Below are positions 1-7,418 of a DNA stretch of 64,000 bases, piece after piece; the first letter of the stretch is position 1, and each line of letters opens with the position of its first letter. The stretch is from NCBI RefSeq assembly GCF_017161405.1, contig NZ_CP071051.1:1922001-1986000 (forward strand). Reading direction: 5' to 3'. A program made the translations under genes and the position numbers. Under the pieces are notes generated by a model, which saw only the letters and a program-made list of their open reading frames with translations, was not told where the DNA came from and searched no databases. Source of the stretch: Leucobacter sp. CX169. Its GTDB lineage: Bacteria; Actinomycetota; Actinomycetes; Actinomycetales; Microbacteriaceae.

Positions 1-1266
1 GGGTGCGATGAGAACGTTCTTCGAACCAATGCGCACCTGGTCACCGACGGTGGTGTGGTGCTTCTTGATTCCGTCGTAGTTCGCGAAGATCGTGCCCGCA
101 CCAATATTGGTGCCGGTGCCGACCGTCGCGTCGCCGACGTAGCTGAGATGGGGCACCTTGCTGCCCTCGCCGATGTGGGCGTTCTTCGTCTCGACGTAGG
201 CGCCGATCTTGCCGCCCGCGCCCAGCTCGGTGCCGGCGCGGAGGTAGGCGAAGGGGCCGACGTCGGCACCCGCGCCGATTACCGCGAGGGTGGCCTCGGT
301 GCGGCGCACGTGGGCGCCCTCCCCCACCTCGCAGTCGACCAGGGTGGTGTCGGGGCCGATCTCGGCGCCGCCCTCGATGGTCGTCGCACCGCGCAGGAAG
401 GTCCCCGGCAGGATCACGCTGTCGGGCCCGATCGACACCGTCGCGTCGATCCAGGTCGTGGCAGGATCCTGAATGGTCACGCCGGCGAGCTGGTGCGCCC
501 GCACGATGCGCCGGTTCAGTTCGCGCCCCGCGTCGGACAGCTGAGCGCGATCGTTCACCCCGGCGATCAGCCAGGTATCCTTCGTCGCCACCGCGTCGAC
601 GCTGCCGCCGCTTTCGAGGATGCGTGACGCGGCGTCAGTGAGGTATTTCTCGCCCTGCGCGTTGTTCGTGTCGATGAGGGCGAGCGCGGACTCGATCGCG
701 GCGCGACCAAAGACGTACACGCCACCGTTGATCTCGGTGATGCGACGCTGGTCGTCGCTCGCGTCCTTCTCCTCGACGATGCCGGTCATCTGACCGTTCT
801 CGCCACGCAGGATCCGGCCGAGGCCCGTGGGGTTCTCGAAGATGGCCGAGAGCAGCGTCATTGAGCGGTCCGCCTCGCGGTGGCCACGGACGAGCTGCCC
901 GAGGGTGCCCGAGTCGAGCAGCGGCACGTCACCCGAGAGCACGACGACGGTGCCGTCAAAGTCGGCGGGGAGTGCCGCGAGCGCTTGCTCGACTGCGCGG
1001 CCGGTGCCGGGGATCTCGTCCTGATCGACGATCACGGTGTTCGGGGCGTGGTCCAGAATCGCCTCGGCCACCCGGTCGCGGTCGTGCCGCACGACCGCGA
1101 TCACGGTCTCGGGGGTCAGTCCCGCCGCCGTGTCGAGCACGTGCGCGATCAGCGAGCGACCGCCGATGGGGTGCAGCACCTTTGGCAGCGCCGACTTCAT
1201 GCGCGTGCCCTGGCCCGCCGCCAAGATGACAACCGCTACGCGGCCGTTTCCGGTGGTCTCCGTCAT
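1..1266 (-). CDS. glmU: Bifunctional GlmU: N-acetylglucosamine-1-phosphate uridyltransferase / glucosamine-1-phosphate acetyltransferase (3' end cut by window)
   Basis: GlmU makes UDP-GlcNAc for peptidoglycan in the cytoplasm: the C-terminal domain acetylates GlcN-1-P and the N-terminal domain adds UMP. The ATG at 1266 opens a product whose first residues contain the nucleotide-binding signature LAAGQGTRMKSALPKVLHP. The rest (roughly residue 250 onward) is a left-handed beta-helix of hexapeptide repeats, including FANYDGIKKHHT and GSKNVLIA. 422 codons are visible; the family usually has about 450-490 residues, so only the C-terminal tail is outside the window. A tRNA-Gln gene lies upstream on the same strand. 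Confidence 0.95.
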   Translation of the reverse strand, partial: MTETTGNGRVAVVILAAGQGTRMKSALPKVLHPIGGRSLIAHVLDTAAGLTPETVIAVVRHDRDRVAEAILDHAPNTVIVDQDEIPGTGRAVEQALAALPADFDGTVVVLSGDVPLLDSGTLGQLVRGHREADRSMTLLSAIFENPTGLGRILRGENGQMTGIVEEKDASDDQRRITEINGGVYVFGRAAIESALALIDTNNAQGEKYLTDAASRILESGGSVDAVATKDTWLIAGVNDRAQLSDAGRELNRRIVRAHQLAGVTIQDPATTWIDATVSIGPDSVILPGTFLRGATTIEGGAEIGPDTTLVDCEVGEGAHVRRTEATLAVIGAGADVGPFAYLRAGTELGAGGKIGAYVETKNAHIGEGSKVPHLSYVGDATVGTGTNIGAGTIFANYDGIKKHHTTVGDQVRIGSKNVLIAP

Positions 1267-1333
1267 GCTGAGCGTTCCCTCCGCCGTTACTGCCTGCCGA
1301 GCACGGACCGCGTGTCCGCGATCCCTCGGTCCG

Positions 1334-1405
1334 CTCCGCCTCCAGGATTCGAACCTAGACTTAACAGCTCCAAAGGCTGTCGTGCTGCCATTACACCAAG
1401 GCGGA
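1334..1405 (-). tRNA. tRNA-Gln (anticodon UUG)
   Basis: Reading the minus strand, a 72-nt cloverleaf can be drawn: a 7-bp acceptor stem (TCCGCCT with AGGCGGA), a D arm with GGTGTAATGGCAG, a 5-bp anticodon stem (ACAGC/GCTGT) around the loop CTTTGGA (anticodon TTG, reading CAA/CAG), a T arm containing GGTTCGAATCC, and discriminator base G73 as expected for Gln. CCA is not encoded. It lies 67 nt upstream of glmU on the same strand and may be co-transcribed with it. It is the only tRNA found here. Confidence 0.93.
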
Positions 1406-1510
1406 TCGTGCGCTTTCGCACACGCCCCGTATAGTCTGCCAGATTCTGGAGGTCGCTTTGCCCGCGATTCCCGTCATGGCCCACGCCGGGCAGCCCCGAT
1501 AATGGGAAGC

Positions 1511-2092
1511 ATGAAGGAACACGACGTCGTAGACCGGATCGTCGAAGAGTGGGCCGCGGCCCGACCGGATCTCGATTTGGCCCCACTTGACGTGTTTTCG
1601 CGCCTCATGCGGATCGCAAAGCACCTCGATCGCGCCCGCGCGCGCGCCTTCGAGCGCTCGGGACTCACCTCCTGGGAATTTGACGTACTCGCCGTGCTGC
1701 GGCGGGGCGGGTACCCCTATCGGCAGAGCCCGAAGGTGCTCGTGCGGCAGACCATGGTCTCGAGCGGCACCATGACGAACCGCATCGACCGGATGGTTGA
1801 ACGCGACCTCGTGACCCGTCTCACCGACCCGAACGACGGCCGCGGGGTGCTCGTCGAGATGACGGCGAAGGGCATCACGCTCGTCGACGCCGCGATCACG
1901 CGCCTCACCGACGCCGAAGAAATCTTGCTCTCGGGCGTCCCCCGCGCCGAGCGCGAGCGCCTCGCGCAGCTGTTGCGGCGACTCGCGCTCAGCGTCGACC
2001 GGTTCTCGGCGCTCGCGGGCGCCGAGCCCGAGCCTGCGGCAGACGCCGCGGCCGAGCCCGGCGCCGCGGATTCGGGCCCGGCGCGCGCCTAA
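1511..2092 (+). CDS. MarR-family transcriptional regulator
   Basis: The product is 193 aa. A winged-helix DNA-binding domain covers about residues 35-135. Recognisable parts are the helix-turn-helix segment around VLVRQTMVSSGTMTNRIDRM and the wing RLTDPNDGRGVLVEMTAKG, which carries the DxRG motif typical of MarR. The C-terminus after about residue 165 is an Ala/Glu/Pro-rich tail of low complexity. An in-frame ATG at 1502 is an alternative start. It is convergent with the amidase gene, with only 6 nt between the stop codons, so nothing here shows what it controls. Confidence 0.85.
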   Translation: MKEHDVVDRIVEEWAAARPDLDLAPLDVFSRLMRIAKHLDRARARAFERSGLTSWEFDVLAVLRRGGYPYRQSPKVLVRQTMVSSGTMTNRIDRMVERDLVTRLTDPNDGRGVLVEMTAKGITLVDAAITRLTDAEEILLSGVPRAERERLAQLLRRLALSVDRFSALAGAEPEPAADAAAEPGAADSGPARA

Positions 2093-2098
2093 CCGCGC

Positions 2099-4132
2099 CT
2101 ACGACACGTCGGCGAAGGCGGCGGCGTCGCCGCCCGGGCCCGACACGAGCGCCACAACGAGGGCGCGACCGAAGCGGGGGTTGCCGCCGACCACGGGTGG
2201 GGTGACTTCGGCGGGCAGCACCGCGCTCGCGGACCAGCGACCGCCCTGCGCCTCAACGACCACCTCGACACCGTTCACGGTCACGGTCGGCTCGCCGCCG
2301 CTGAGGGTGCCCGAGAGCAGGAGCAACTGGGCGCCCTCGTGGTACCGGTGCTCGTCGAGTACCGCCTCGATCGTCACCGCGGGCGGCGCGGCCGCGGGAT
2401 CCTGCGCGGCGCGAGCCGGGAGGCGGTCCGCGGGCAGCTCGGGGGCGAACGCGGGCAGCGGGCGGAGCGCGCGGGTGGACTCGGCGTCGCCGCTCGCGGC
2501 CCCCGCCTCGAACGCCGCGGCGTAGCCCAGCAGCGCCGGGTCGGTGTAGGCGGCGCCGGCGAAGGTCAGGCCGATCGGCATCGCGATGTCCTCCATCTGA
2601 CCCATCGACACGGTCACGCTCGGGATCCCGAAGTGGCGAAGCGCATAGTTGCCGTTCGAGAAGAACACGCCATTCGCCCAGGCGCGGTCGGCGGCGGCGA
2701 GGTCGATGTCGGCGTTTTCTGCGCCCACGTCCGCGTTCGCCGGGAACACGACCGCATCGATGCCGCGCTCGACGAGCCAGTTCTCGAAGAGGTCGACCCG
2801 CAACTGCACGAGCGCGCGCAGTCCATCCGCAAAGTCGGCACGCTCGCGCGGGTCGGGGATGCCGCGCTTCGCGTACTCCACGACCGAGCGGTAGCGGTTC
2901 GCGTAGTCGTCGATCTCGGTGTAGCGGTCCTCGAGCGCGCCTGGCGGCGTCGGGAAGATCGTGTCAGGGTCGACGACCGCGAGGTTCGGGATGTTCGGGT
3001 CGCCGTTGGCGCGCAGGAAGTCGTCCCAGCCAAACGGCAGGAACTCGGTGAACTCGGTGTCCATCCACCCCTCGGGAAGCACCCCGAGCCGCGCGATCTG
3101 CTCGCCTCCCGGCTCGTCGGCCTCGTACTGCTCAATCACGGGGAAGTCGACCTCGATCACCTCGGCACCGAGGTCCTCGAGTCGGGCACGCGCCGCCTCC
3201 CAGCGGGCGAGCACCGAGGGGCGCACATCGATCGGGAAGGCAGGATCCTGGCCGAGATACATCCGCGGCACACCGAGGCGGACACCCTGCAGGGCGTCCG
3301 GGCGCTGTACTTCGAGGTACGACGCGGGGCGGTGCTCGCTCGGCAGGGGCGTGGGAACGACACTCTGGTTGCGCCAGAAGTCGCCGCGCGTCTCGGCGTC
3401 GTCCTGGACCAGGACATCGAGCAGGCGCAGCATGTCGGGCATCGATCGGGTGTGGGGCACGACGACGTCACGCGCGGGGAAGAGCGGCCAGTTGCCGCGA
3501 ATCGACAGGATGCCCCACGACGGCGTGTAGGCGCACAGGCCGTTGTTTGAGGCAGGGCTGCGACCCGACGACACCGTCTCCTCCCCCATGCCGAACACGG
3601 CGAGGTTTGCGGCGGTTGACACGGCCGAGCCGTTGGAGGAACCGGAGGCGTACGCTGCGGCGAGGAAATCGGGGTTATACGGGCTCTCGGCGCGGCCGTA
3701 GACGCCGCGCTGCATGCCGCCGTCGGCCATGGGCGGCATATTCGTCTTGCCGATCAGTACGGCGCCCGCCTCGCGCAGCTTCTCGACCGAGAACGCGTCG
3801 CGCTGGGCGATGAGGTCTTTGAACGCGGGCGAGCCAGAAGCGACCGTCAACCCCCGCACCATGTACGAGTCCTTCACCGTGAACGGCACGCCCTCGAGCG
3901 GGCGGGCGGTACCTGAGCGCCAACGCCGATCGGACTCGGCCGCCATCGCGAGCGCCTCGGGGTTCAGCACGGGGACCGCGCAGAGCCGCGCCGCTTCCCG
4001 ATCGAAGGCACCGATGCGCGACAGGTAGCGGGCCGTGAGCTCGACGCTCGTGATGCGCCCTGCGGCGAGCGCGGCGAGCACCTCCGAGATGCTCGTCTCC
4101 AGCAGATGGAAGGGGTCGTGCTGCGCAGCCAA
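2099..4132 (-). CDS. Amidase-signature hydrolase with C-terminal extension
   Basis: The product is 677 aa; the amidase-signature domain fills about residues 15-540. It would hydrolyse amide bonds with a Ser-cisSer-Lys triad: Lys87 (in FTVKDSY), cis-Ser166 (in ASGSSNGSA) and Ser189. The segment around the nucleophile reads EETVSSGRSPAS instead of the common DTGGSIRxPAS, but Ser, Arg, Pro and Ala are kept. Residues about 560-677 form an Ala/Pro linker and a beta-rich tail absent from most amidases. No signal peptide is seen. The substrate is unknown. A TetR gene diverges 131 bp away and a palindrome lies between them, so TetR control is likely. Confidence 0.85.
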   Translation of the reverse strand: MAAQHDPFHLLETSISEVLAALAAGRITSVELTARYLSRIGAFDREAARLCAVPVLNPEALAMAAESDRRWRSGTARPLEGVPFTVKDSYMVRGLTVASGSPAFKDLIAQRDAFSVEKLREAGAVLIGKTNMPPMADGGMQRGVYGRAESPYNPDFLAAAYASGSSNGSAVSTAANLAVFGMGEETVSSGRSPASNNGLCAYTPSWGILSIRGNWPLFPARDVVVPHTRSMPDMLRLLDVLVQDDAETRGDFWRNQSVVPTPLPSEHRPASYLEVQRPDALQGVRLGVPRMYLGQDPAFPIDVRPSVLARWEAARARLEDLGAEVIEVDFPVIEQYEADEPGGEQIARLGVLPEGWMDTEFTEFLPFGWDDFLRANGDPNIPNLAVVDPDTIFPTPPGALEDRYTEIDDYANRYRSVVEYAKRGIPDPRERADFADGLRALVQLRVDLFENWLVERGIDAVVFPANADVGAENADIDLAAADRAWANGVFFSNGNYALRHFGIPSVTVSMGQMEDIAMPIGLTFAGAAYTDPALLGYAAAFEAGAASGDAESTRALRPLPAFAPELPADRLPARAAQDPAAAPPAVTIEAVLDEHRYHEGAQLLLLSGTLSGGEPTVTVNGVEVVVEAQGGRWSASAVLPAEVTPPVVGGNPRFGRALVVALVSGPGGDAAAFADVS

Positions 4133-4155
4133 GGCGAACTCCTTTGGTCAGTCGT

Positions 4156-4175
4156 GTGCGTGGGGTGCCACGCAC
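4156..4175. promoter_or_regulatory. Perfect 8-bp inverted repeat in the amidase leader
   Basis: GTGCGTGG at 4156-4163 and CCACGCAC at 4168-4175 are exact reverse complements around a 4-nt GGTG loop. The repeat begins 24 nt upstream of the amidase start, so it could be an mRNA hairpin in the amidase leader or a second operator. Its function is inferred from position only. Confidence 0.5.
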
Positions 4176-4193
4176 GTGCTGCTGCGATCGTAT

Positions 4194-4211
4194 ACTGAAA
4201 TTGTTTTCAGT
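4194..4211. promoter_or_regulatory. Candidate TetR operator between amidase and TetR genes
   Basis: The sequence is ACTGAAATTGTTTTCAGT: perfect 7-bp arms ACTGAAA and TTTCAGT around TTGT. It overlaps a TATACT hexamer (4191-4196) that looks like a -10 element for the TetR gene, and lies in the 131-bp divergent region. Size, symmetry and position fit a TetR-family operator that represses both genes. Confidence 0.65.
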
Positions 4212-4263
4212 TCGAGTTTCTCGGCGTGCCGGTCTTCGGCTCGCCCGGCCGAAGGAGCCCCAG

Positions 4264-4824
4264 ATGACAGAGCCGGGTGCGACCCCCGACCGGATCCTTG
4301 CCGCGTGCGAACGAGTGATCGCCCGCGGCGGCCTCGCACGGTTTCGCATGCAGGATGTCGCGCGCGAAGCGGGGGTCTCGATCGGACTCCTCTCGTATCA
4401 CTTCGGCGATCGCGCGGGGCTGCTCCAGGCCGCGCTCGACCACGTCGCTGCCAACGGCGAGAACCACACCGCCGGACCCGAGGAGTTGACTCCCCTCGCG
4501 CGACTGCGCGCGTCGCTGCGCGCTGACTTTGGCAATGAGCCGGGCGTGCGCGAGGGCTCGATCACCTGGAACGAGGTGCGCGCGAACGCCGTATTCGACA
4601 CGGCGAACGCCGCGGCGCTCACCCGTTCGACCGCCAACTGGCAGGACGCGATGGCCGCGCTCATCGCCGAAGCGAATCCGGCCGATTCGCGCCCCGGGCA
4701 CACCGCGCTCCTGCTCACGAGCCTCGTGGAGGGCCTCTCCGGCCGCTGGCTCACGGGCCAGATCGACGCGGAGGCGGCCCGCGCGGCGATCGATGCGGCG
4801 ATCGATGTGACCGTCGCACACTAG
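4264..4824 (+). CDS. TetR-family transcriptional regulator
   Basis: The product is 186 aa. The N-terminal helix-turn-helix is clear at residues about 25-50 (MQDVAREAGVSIGLLSYHF, the usual TetR recognition helix ending in YHF). The remainder is an alpha-helical ligand-binding domain with no recognisable effector motif. It starts at ATG 4264 behind GAAGGAG. It is divergent from the amidase and 168 bp upstream of the first CycA-type permease; either or both could be its targets. The palindrome at 4194-4211 is its probable binding site. Confidence 0.85.
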   Translation: MTEPGATPDRILAACERVIARGGLARFRMQDVAREAGVSIGLLSYHFGDRAGLLQAALDHVAANGENHTAGPEELTPLARLRASLRADFGNEPGVREGSITWNEVRANAVFDTANAAALTRSTANWQDAMAALIAEANPADSRPGHTALLLTSLVEGLSGRWLTGQIDAEAARAAIDAAIDVTVAH

Positions 4825-4825
4825 G

Positions 4826-4845
4826 CGGCCGCAGCGCCGCGGCCG
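4826..4845 (+). terminator. Weak GC-rich hairpin after the TetR gene
   Basis: Two copies of CGGCCG (4826-4831 and 4840-4845) can pair around an 8-nt loop just after the TetR stop codon. No T-run follows. A second small hairpin, CCCGA/TCGGG, lies at 4869-4883. The rest of the interval to 4992 is the permease leader. Confidence 0.35.
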
Positions 4846-4992
4846 ACGGCAGCGCGAGAGACAACAGACCCGATCCTGTCGGGAACAGAATGGGCACTGC
4901 GCCGGAGCCCAGCCATCATGCCACTCTCCGGCAAAACTGCAGCTACTCGCACCCACCCTTCGCCGATAGCCCACCACACAGGAGTGATCGCA

Positions 4993-6429
4993 GTGACCGA
5001 AATCGCAAGCGCGCCGCACGACACACTGCAGCGCGGGCTCTCGAACCGCCACCTTCAACTCATCGCCATCGGCGGGGCCATCGGCACCGGCCTCTTCCTC
5101 GGGTCGGGCAAGATCATCAGCCTCACCGGACCGTCGGTGCTCTTCGTCTACGGCGTCATCGGTTTCATGATCTTCTTCGTGATGCGCGCGCTCGGCGAGA
5201 TCCTGCTCTCAAATCTGAACTATCAGACCTTCGGCGACATCGCGAAAGACCTGATCGGTCCCTGGGCTGGGTTCTTCGTGTCGTGGTCGTACTGGTTCTC
5301 CTGGGTGGTCATCTGCGTGGCCGACATCATCGCAATCACCAGCTACGTCGCCTACATCAACCCGACGATCCCGAGCTGGGTTCCAGCGGTCGTGACGGCA
5401 ATCGCTCTCACCATCTTGAACCTGCAGCCCGTCCGGTTCTTCGGCGAGTTCGAGTTCTGGTTCGCCATGATCAAGATCGTGGCGATCCTCGCGCTGATCG
5501 CTACCGGCATCTTCTTGCTCTTCTCCGGCTTCCAGAACCCCGACACGGGCACCTCGGCCGCCCTCTCGAATCTCTGGTCCGACGGCGGCATGTTCCCGTT
5601 CGGGGTTGGCGGCTTCCTGCTCGGCTTCCAGCTCGGTATTTTCTCGTTCATCGGCGTCGAGCTCGTCGGCACCGCGGCCGCCGAGACGATGGACCCCCAC
5701 AAGAACCTGCCAAAGGCGATCAACTCGATCGTGGTGCGGATCCTGATCTTCTACATCGGCGCACTGACCATTGTGATGGCCATCACCCCGTGGCGGGAGA
5801 TCGACCCCGAACAGAGCCCGTTCGTGACGACGCTCGCCTACGCTGGCTTCGGCGCGGCCGCCTTCGCTATCAATCTCGTCGTGCTGACCTCCGCCGCCTC
5901 GAGCTCAAATTCAGGCTTCTACTCGGGCACGCGCATGATGTTCGCGCTGGCCAAGGACGGGCACGCCCCGCACCGATTCTCAATTACGGACAATCGAGGT
6001 GTGCCGCGCCGAGCGGTCTTCTTCACCGCGGTATTCCTCTTCAGCGCGGCCCCGATCCTGCTCGCCGGCGATAGCGTGATCGCGGCGTTCACCTTCGTCT
6101 CCTCGGTCGCTTCCGTCTTCATCCTGTTCATCTGGGGCATGATCCTGGTGAGCTACATTTCGTACCGCCGGCGCTTCCCCGCCCGTCACACGGAATCGAA
6201 ATTCAAGATGCCGCTGTCGCGCTTCGCCCCGTGGATGGTGCTCGCGTTCTTCGTCTTCATCGTCTACACCCTCATCCTCGGGGAGGACACCCGGATCCCG
6301 ATCCTGGTCGCGCCGGTCTGGTTCGCCGGGCTGGCGGTAATCTGGCAGCTGCGCAAGCGCCAGCTGCTCCGTCACGGTGAGCCGCTGACCGGGGCCGTCA
6401 AGCTGCCCGGGACCGGCGAGGACGCGTAG
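4993..6429 (+). CDS. CycA-type amino-acid permease (D-Ser/D-Ala/Gly family), copy 1
   Basis: The product is 478 aa: an inner-membrane proton symporter of the APC superfamily AAT group with about 12 membrane helices. The first helix region LQLIAIGGAIGTGLFLGSGK and later blocks (FGEFEFWFAMIKIVAI, GVELVGTAAAETMDP, LTSAASSSNSGFYSGTRMM) follow E. coli CycA, which carries D-serine, D-alanine and glycine. The GTG at 4993 is chosen because CAGGAG lies upstream exactly as before copy 2; an upstream ATG at 4918 would add 25 unlikely residues. Its paralogue lies at 8998-10437, beyond a LysR and a decarboxylase gene. The substrate here is inferred from family only. Confidence 0.88.
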   Translation: MTEIASAPHDTLQRGLSNRHLQLIAIGGAIGTGLFLGSGKIISLTGPSVLFVYGVIGFMIFFVMRALGEILLSNLNYQTFGDIAKDLIGPWAGFFVSWSYWFSWVVICVADIIAITSYVAYINPTIPSWVPAVVTAIALTILNLQPVRFFGEFEFWFAMIKIVAILALIATGIFLLFSGFQNPDTGTSAALSNLWSDGGMFPFGVGGFLLGFQLGIFSFIGVELVGTAAAETMDPHKNLPKAINSIVVRILIFYIGALTIVMAITPWREIDPEQSPFVTTLAYAGFGAAAFAINLVVLTSAASSSNSGFYSGTRMMFALAKDGHAPHRFSITDNRGVPRRAVFFTAVFLFSAAPILLAGDSVIAAFTFVSSVASVFILFIWGMILVSYISYRRRFPARHTESKFKMPLSRFAPWMVLAFFVFIVYTLILGEDTRIPILVAPVWFAGLAVIWQLRKRQLLRHGEPLTGAVKLPGTGEDA

Positions 6430-6448
6430 CTCTCGCTCGGCTTCGGCA

Positions 6449-7345
6449 CTAGAGCGAGCGCACTCGCCGCTGCATGATCTCGCCCAGCCAATGTGCCGCA
6501 GGGGGCGCGGCCCCCAACCTGGTCGCGAACGAGACGTGCCGCTCGCCCAGATCCTGCACCGCGGGGAGGAGAACGACCCCGAAGCGCGGGTCGACCGCGG
6601 CCGCGGTCGAGAGCCCGAATCCGAGCCCAGCCGCGACGAGGCCGTGAATCATGTTCAGGTCGTCGCTGCGCATGAGCTCGCGCACCTCGTAGCCCACCGA
6701 GTGACACACACGTCGAAGCAAACGATCGGATGCCTCGTCGGCGTTCCGGCTGCACACCCAGGCGACCTCTGAGAGCTCGGCGAAGTCCAGCTCGTCACGT
6801 TGCGCGTACTCACTGTCGCTCGCGACCATCACGCGATAGGGCTCCTGCAACAGCGGCGTCAGCGCCAGATCCTCAGATACAAAGGCAGGATCGTCCGCGA
6901 AATCGTAGATCAGCCCCGCGTGCACCTCGCCGCCACGCAGGAGACGCACTACCTCGGTAGGTTCCGCCTCAACCACCTCCACCCGCACGGGTGAGCGCCG
7001 CTGCAACTCCCCGATGGCGGCGGGCAGCAGTCGCGAACCGATGGAGGCGAAGGTGCCGACACGAAGCGTGGCCACCCCGGCATCCCTACGATCGGCCACG
7101 AGCCGCTCGGCCTGGTCTACGCGCGCAAGAATTTGCTCCACCTCTGCCGCGAACTCGAGTCCGAGCGGCGTGAGCGTGGCCCCGCTGCGATCACGGTCGA
7201 CCAACCGAATTTGCAGGTGGCGTTCGAGAGTACTCAGGTGGTGCGCCACCGTCGGGACGCCGTACTGCAGCTCCGCGGCCGCACGAGTCAGACTCCCCCG
7301 GTCGCGAATGGCCAAAAGCACACGAAACTGCTGCAGCGAGATCAC
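6449..7345 (-). CDS. LysR-family transcriptional regulator
   Basis: The product is 298 aa, the standard LysR length. The N-terminal winged helix is at residues 1-60 (LQQFRVLLAIRDRGSLTRAAAEL; PTVAHHLSTLERHLQIRLVDR) and a periplasmic-binding-protein-like effector domain covers about 90-290. It is divergent from the PLP decarboxylase gene with 73 bp between starts, the classic LysR arrangement, so it probably controls the decarboxylase and permease 2. It is convergent with permease 1, with 19 bp between stops. Confidence 0.88.
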   Translation of the reverse strand: MISLQQFRVLLAIRDRGSLTRAAAELQYGVPTVAHHLSTLERHLQIRLVDRDRSGATLTPLGLEFAAEVEQILARVDQAERLVADRRDAGVATLRVGTFASIGSRLLPAAIGELQRRSPVRVEVVEAEPTEVVRLLRGGEVHAGLIYDFADDPAFVSEDLALTPLLQEPYRVMVASDSEYAQRDELDFAELSEVAWVCSRNADEASDRLLRRVCHSVGYEVRELMRSDDLNMIHGLVAAGLGFGLSTAAAVDPRFGVVLLPAVQDLGERHVSFATRLGAAPPAAHWLGEIMQRRVRSL

Positions 7346-7347
7346 GT

Positions 7348-7386
7348 CATACAGGATATGACAGAGAATGCGAATAGCTGATATTC
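7348..7386. promoter_or_regulatory. Candidate LysR binding region
   Basis: Two short inverted repeats lie in the 73-bp divergent region: CATA-N5-TATG at 7348-7360 and GAATA-N5-TATTC at 7372-7386. Their centres are 25 bp apart, a spacing compatible with a LysR tetramer bound at a recognition and an activation site. Assignment rests on position and symmetry. Confidence 0.4.
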
Positions 7387-7418
7387 CGTCGATCTGATCG
7401 CGGCCCTAACGTGAAACC

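Noticed and set aside
4825-4992. Possible glycine or other riboswitch in the leader of permease copy 1
   Set aside because: Small stems are present (4826-4845, 4869-4883) but I could not match a riboswitch consensus core, and the paralogous permease 2 has no comparable leader.
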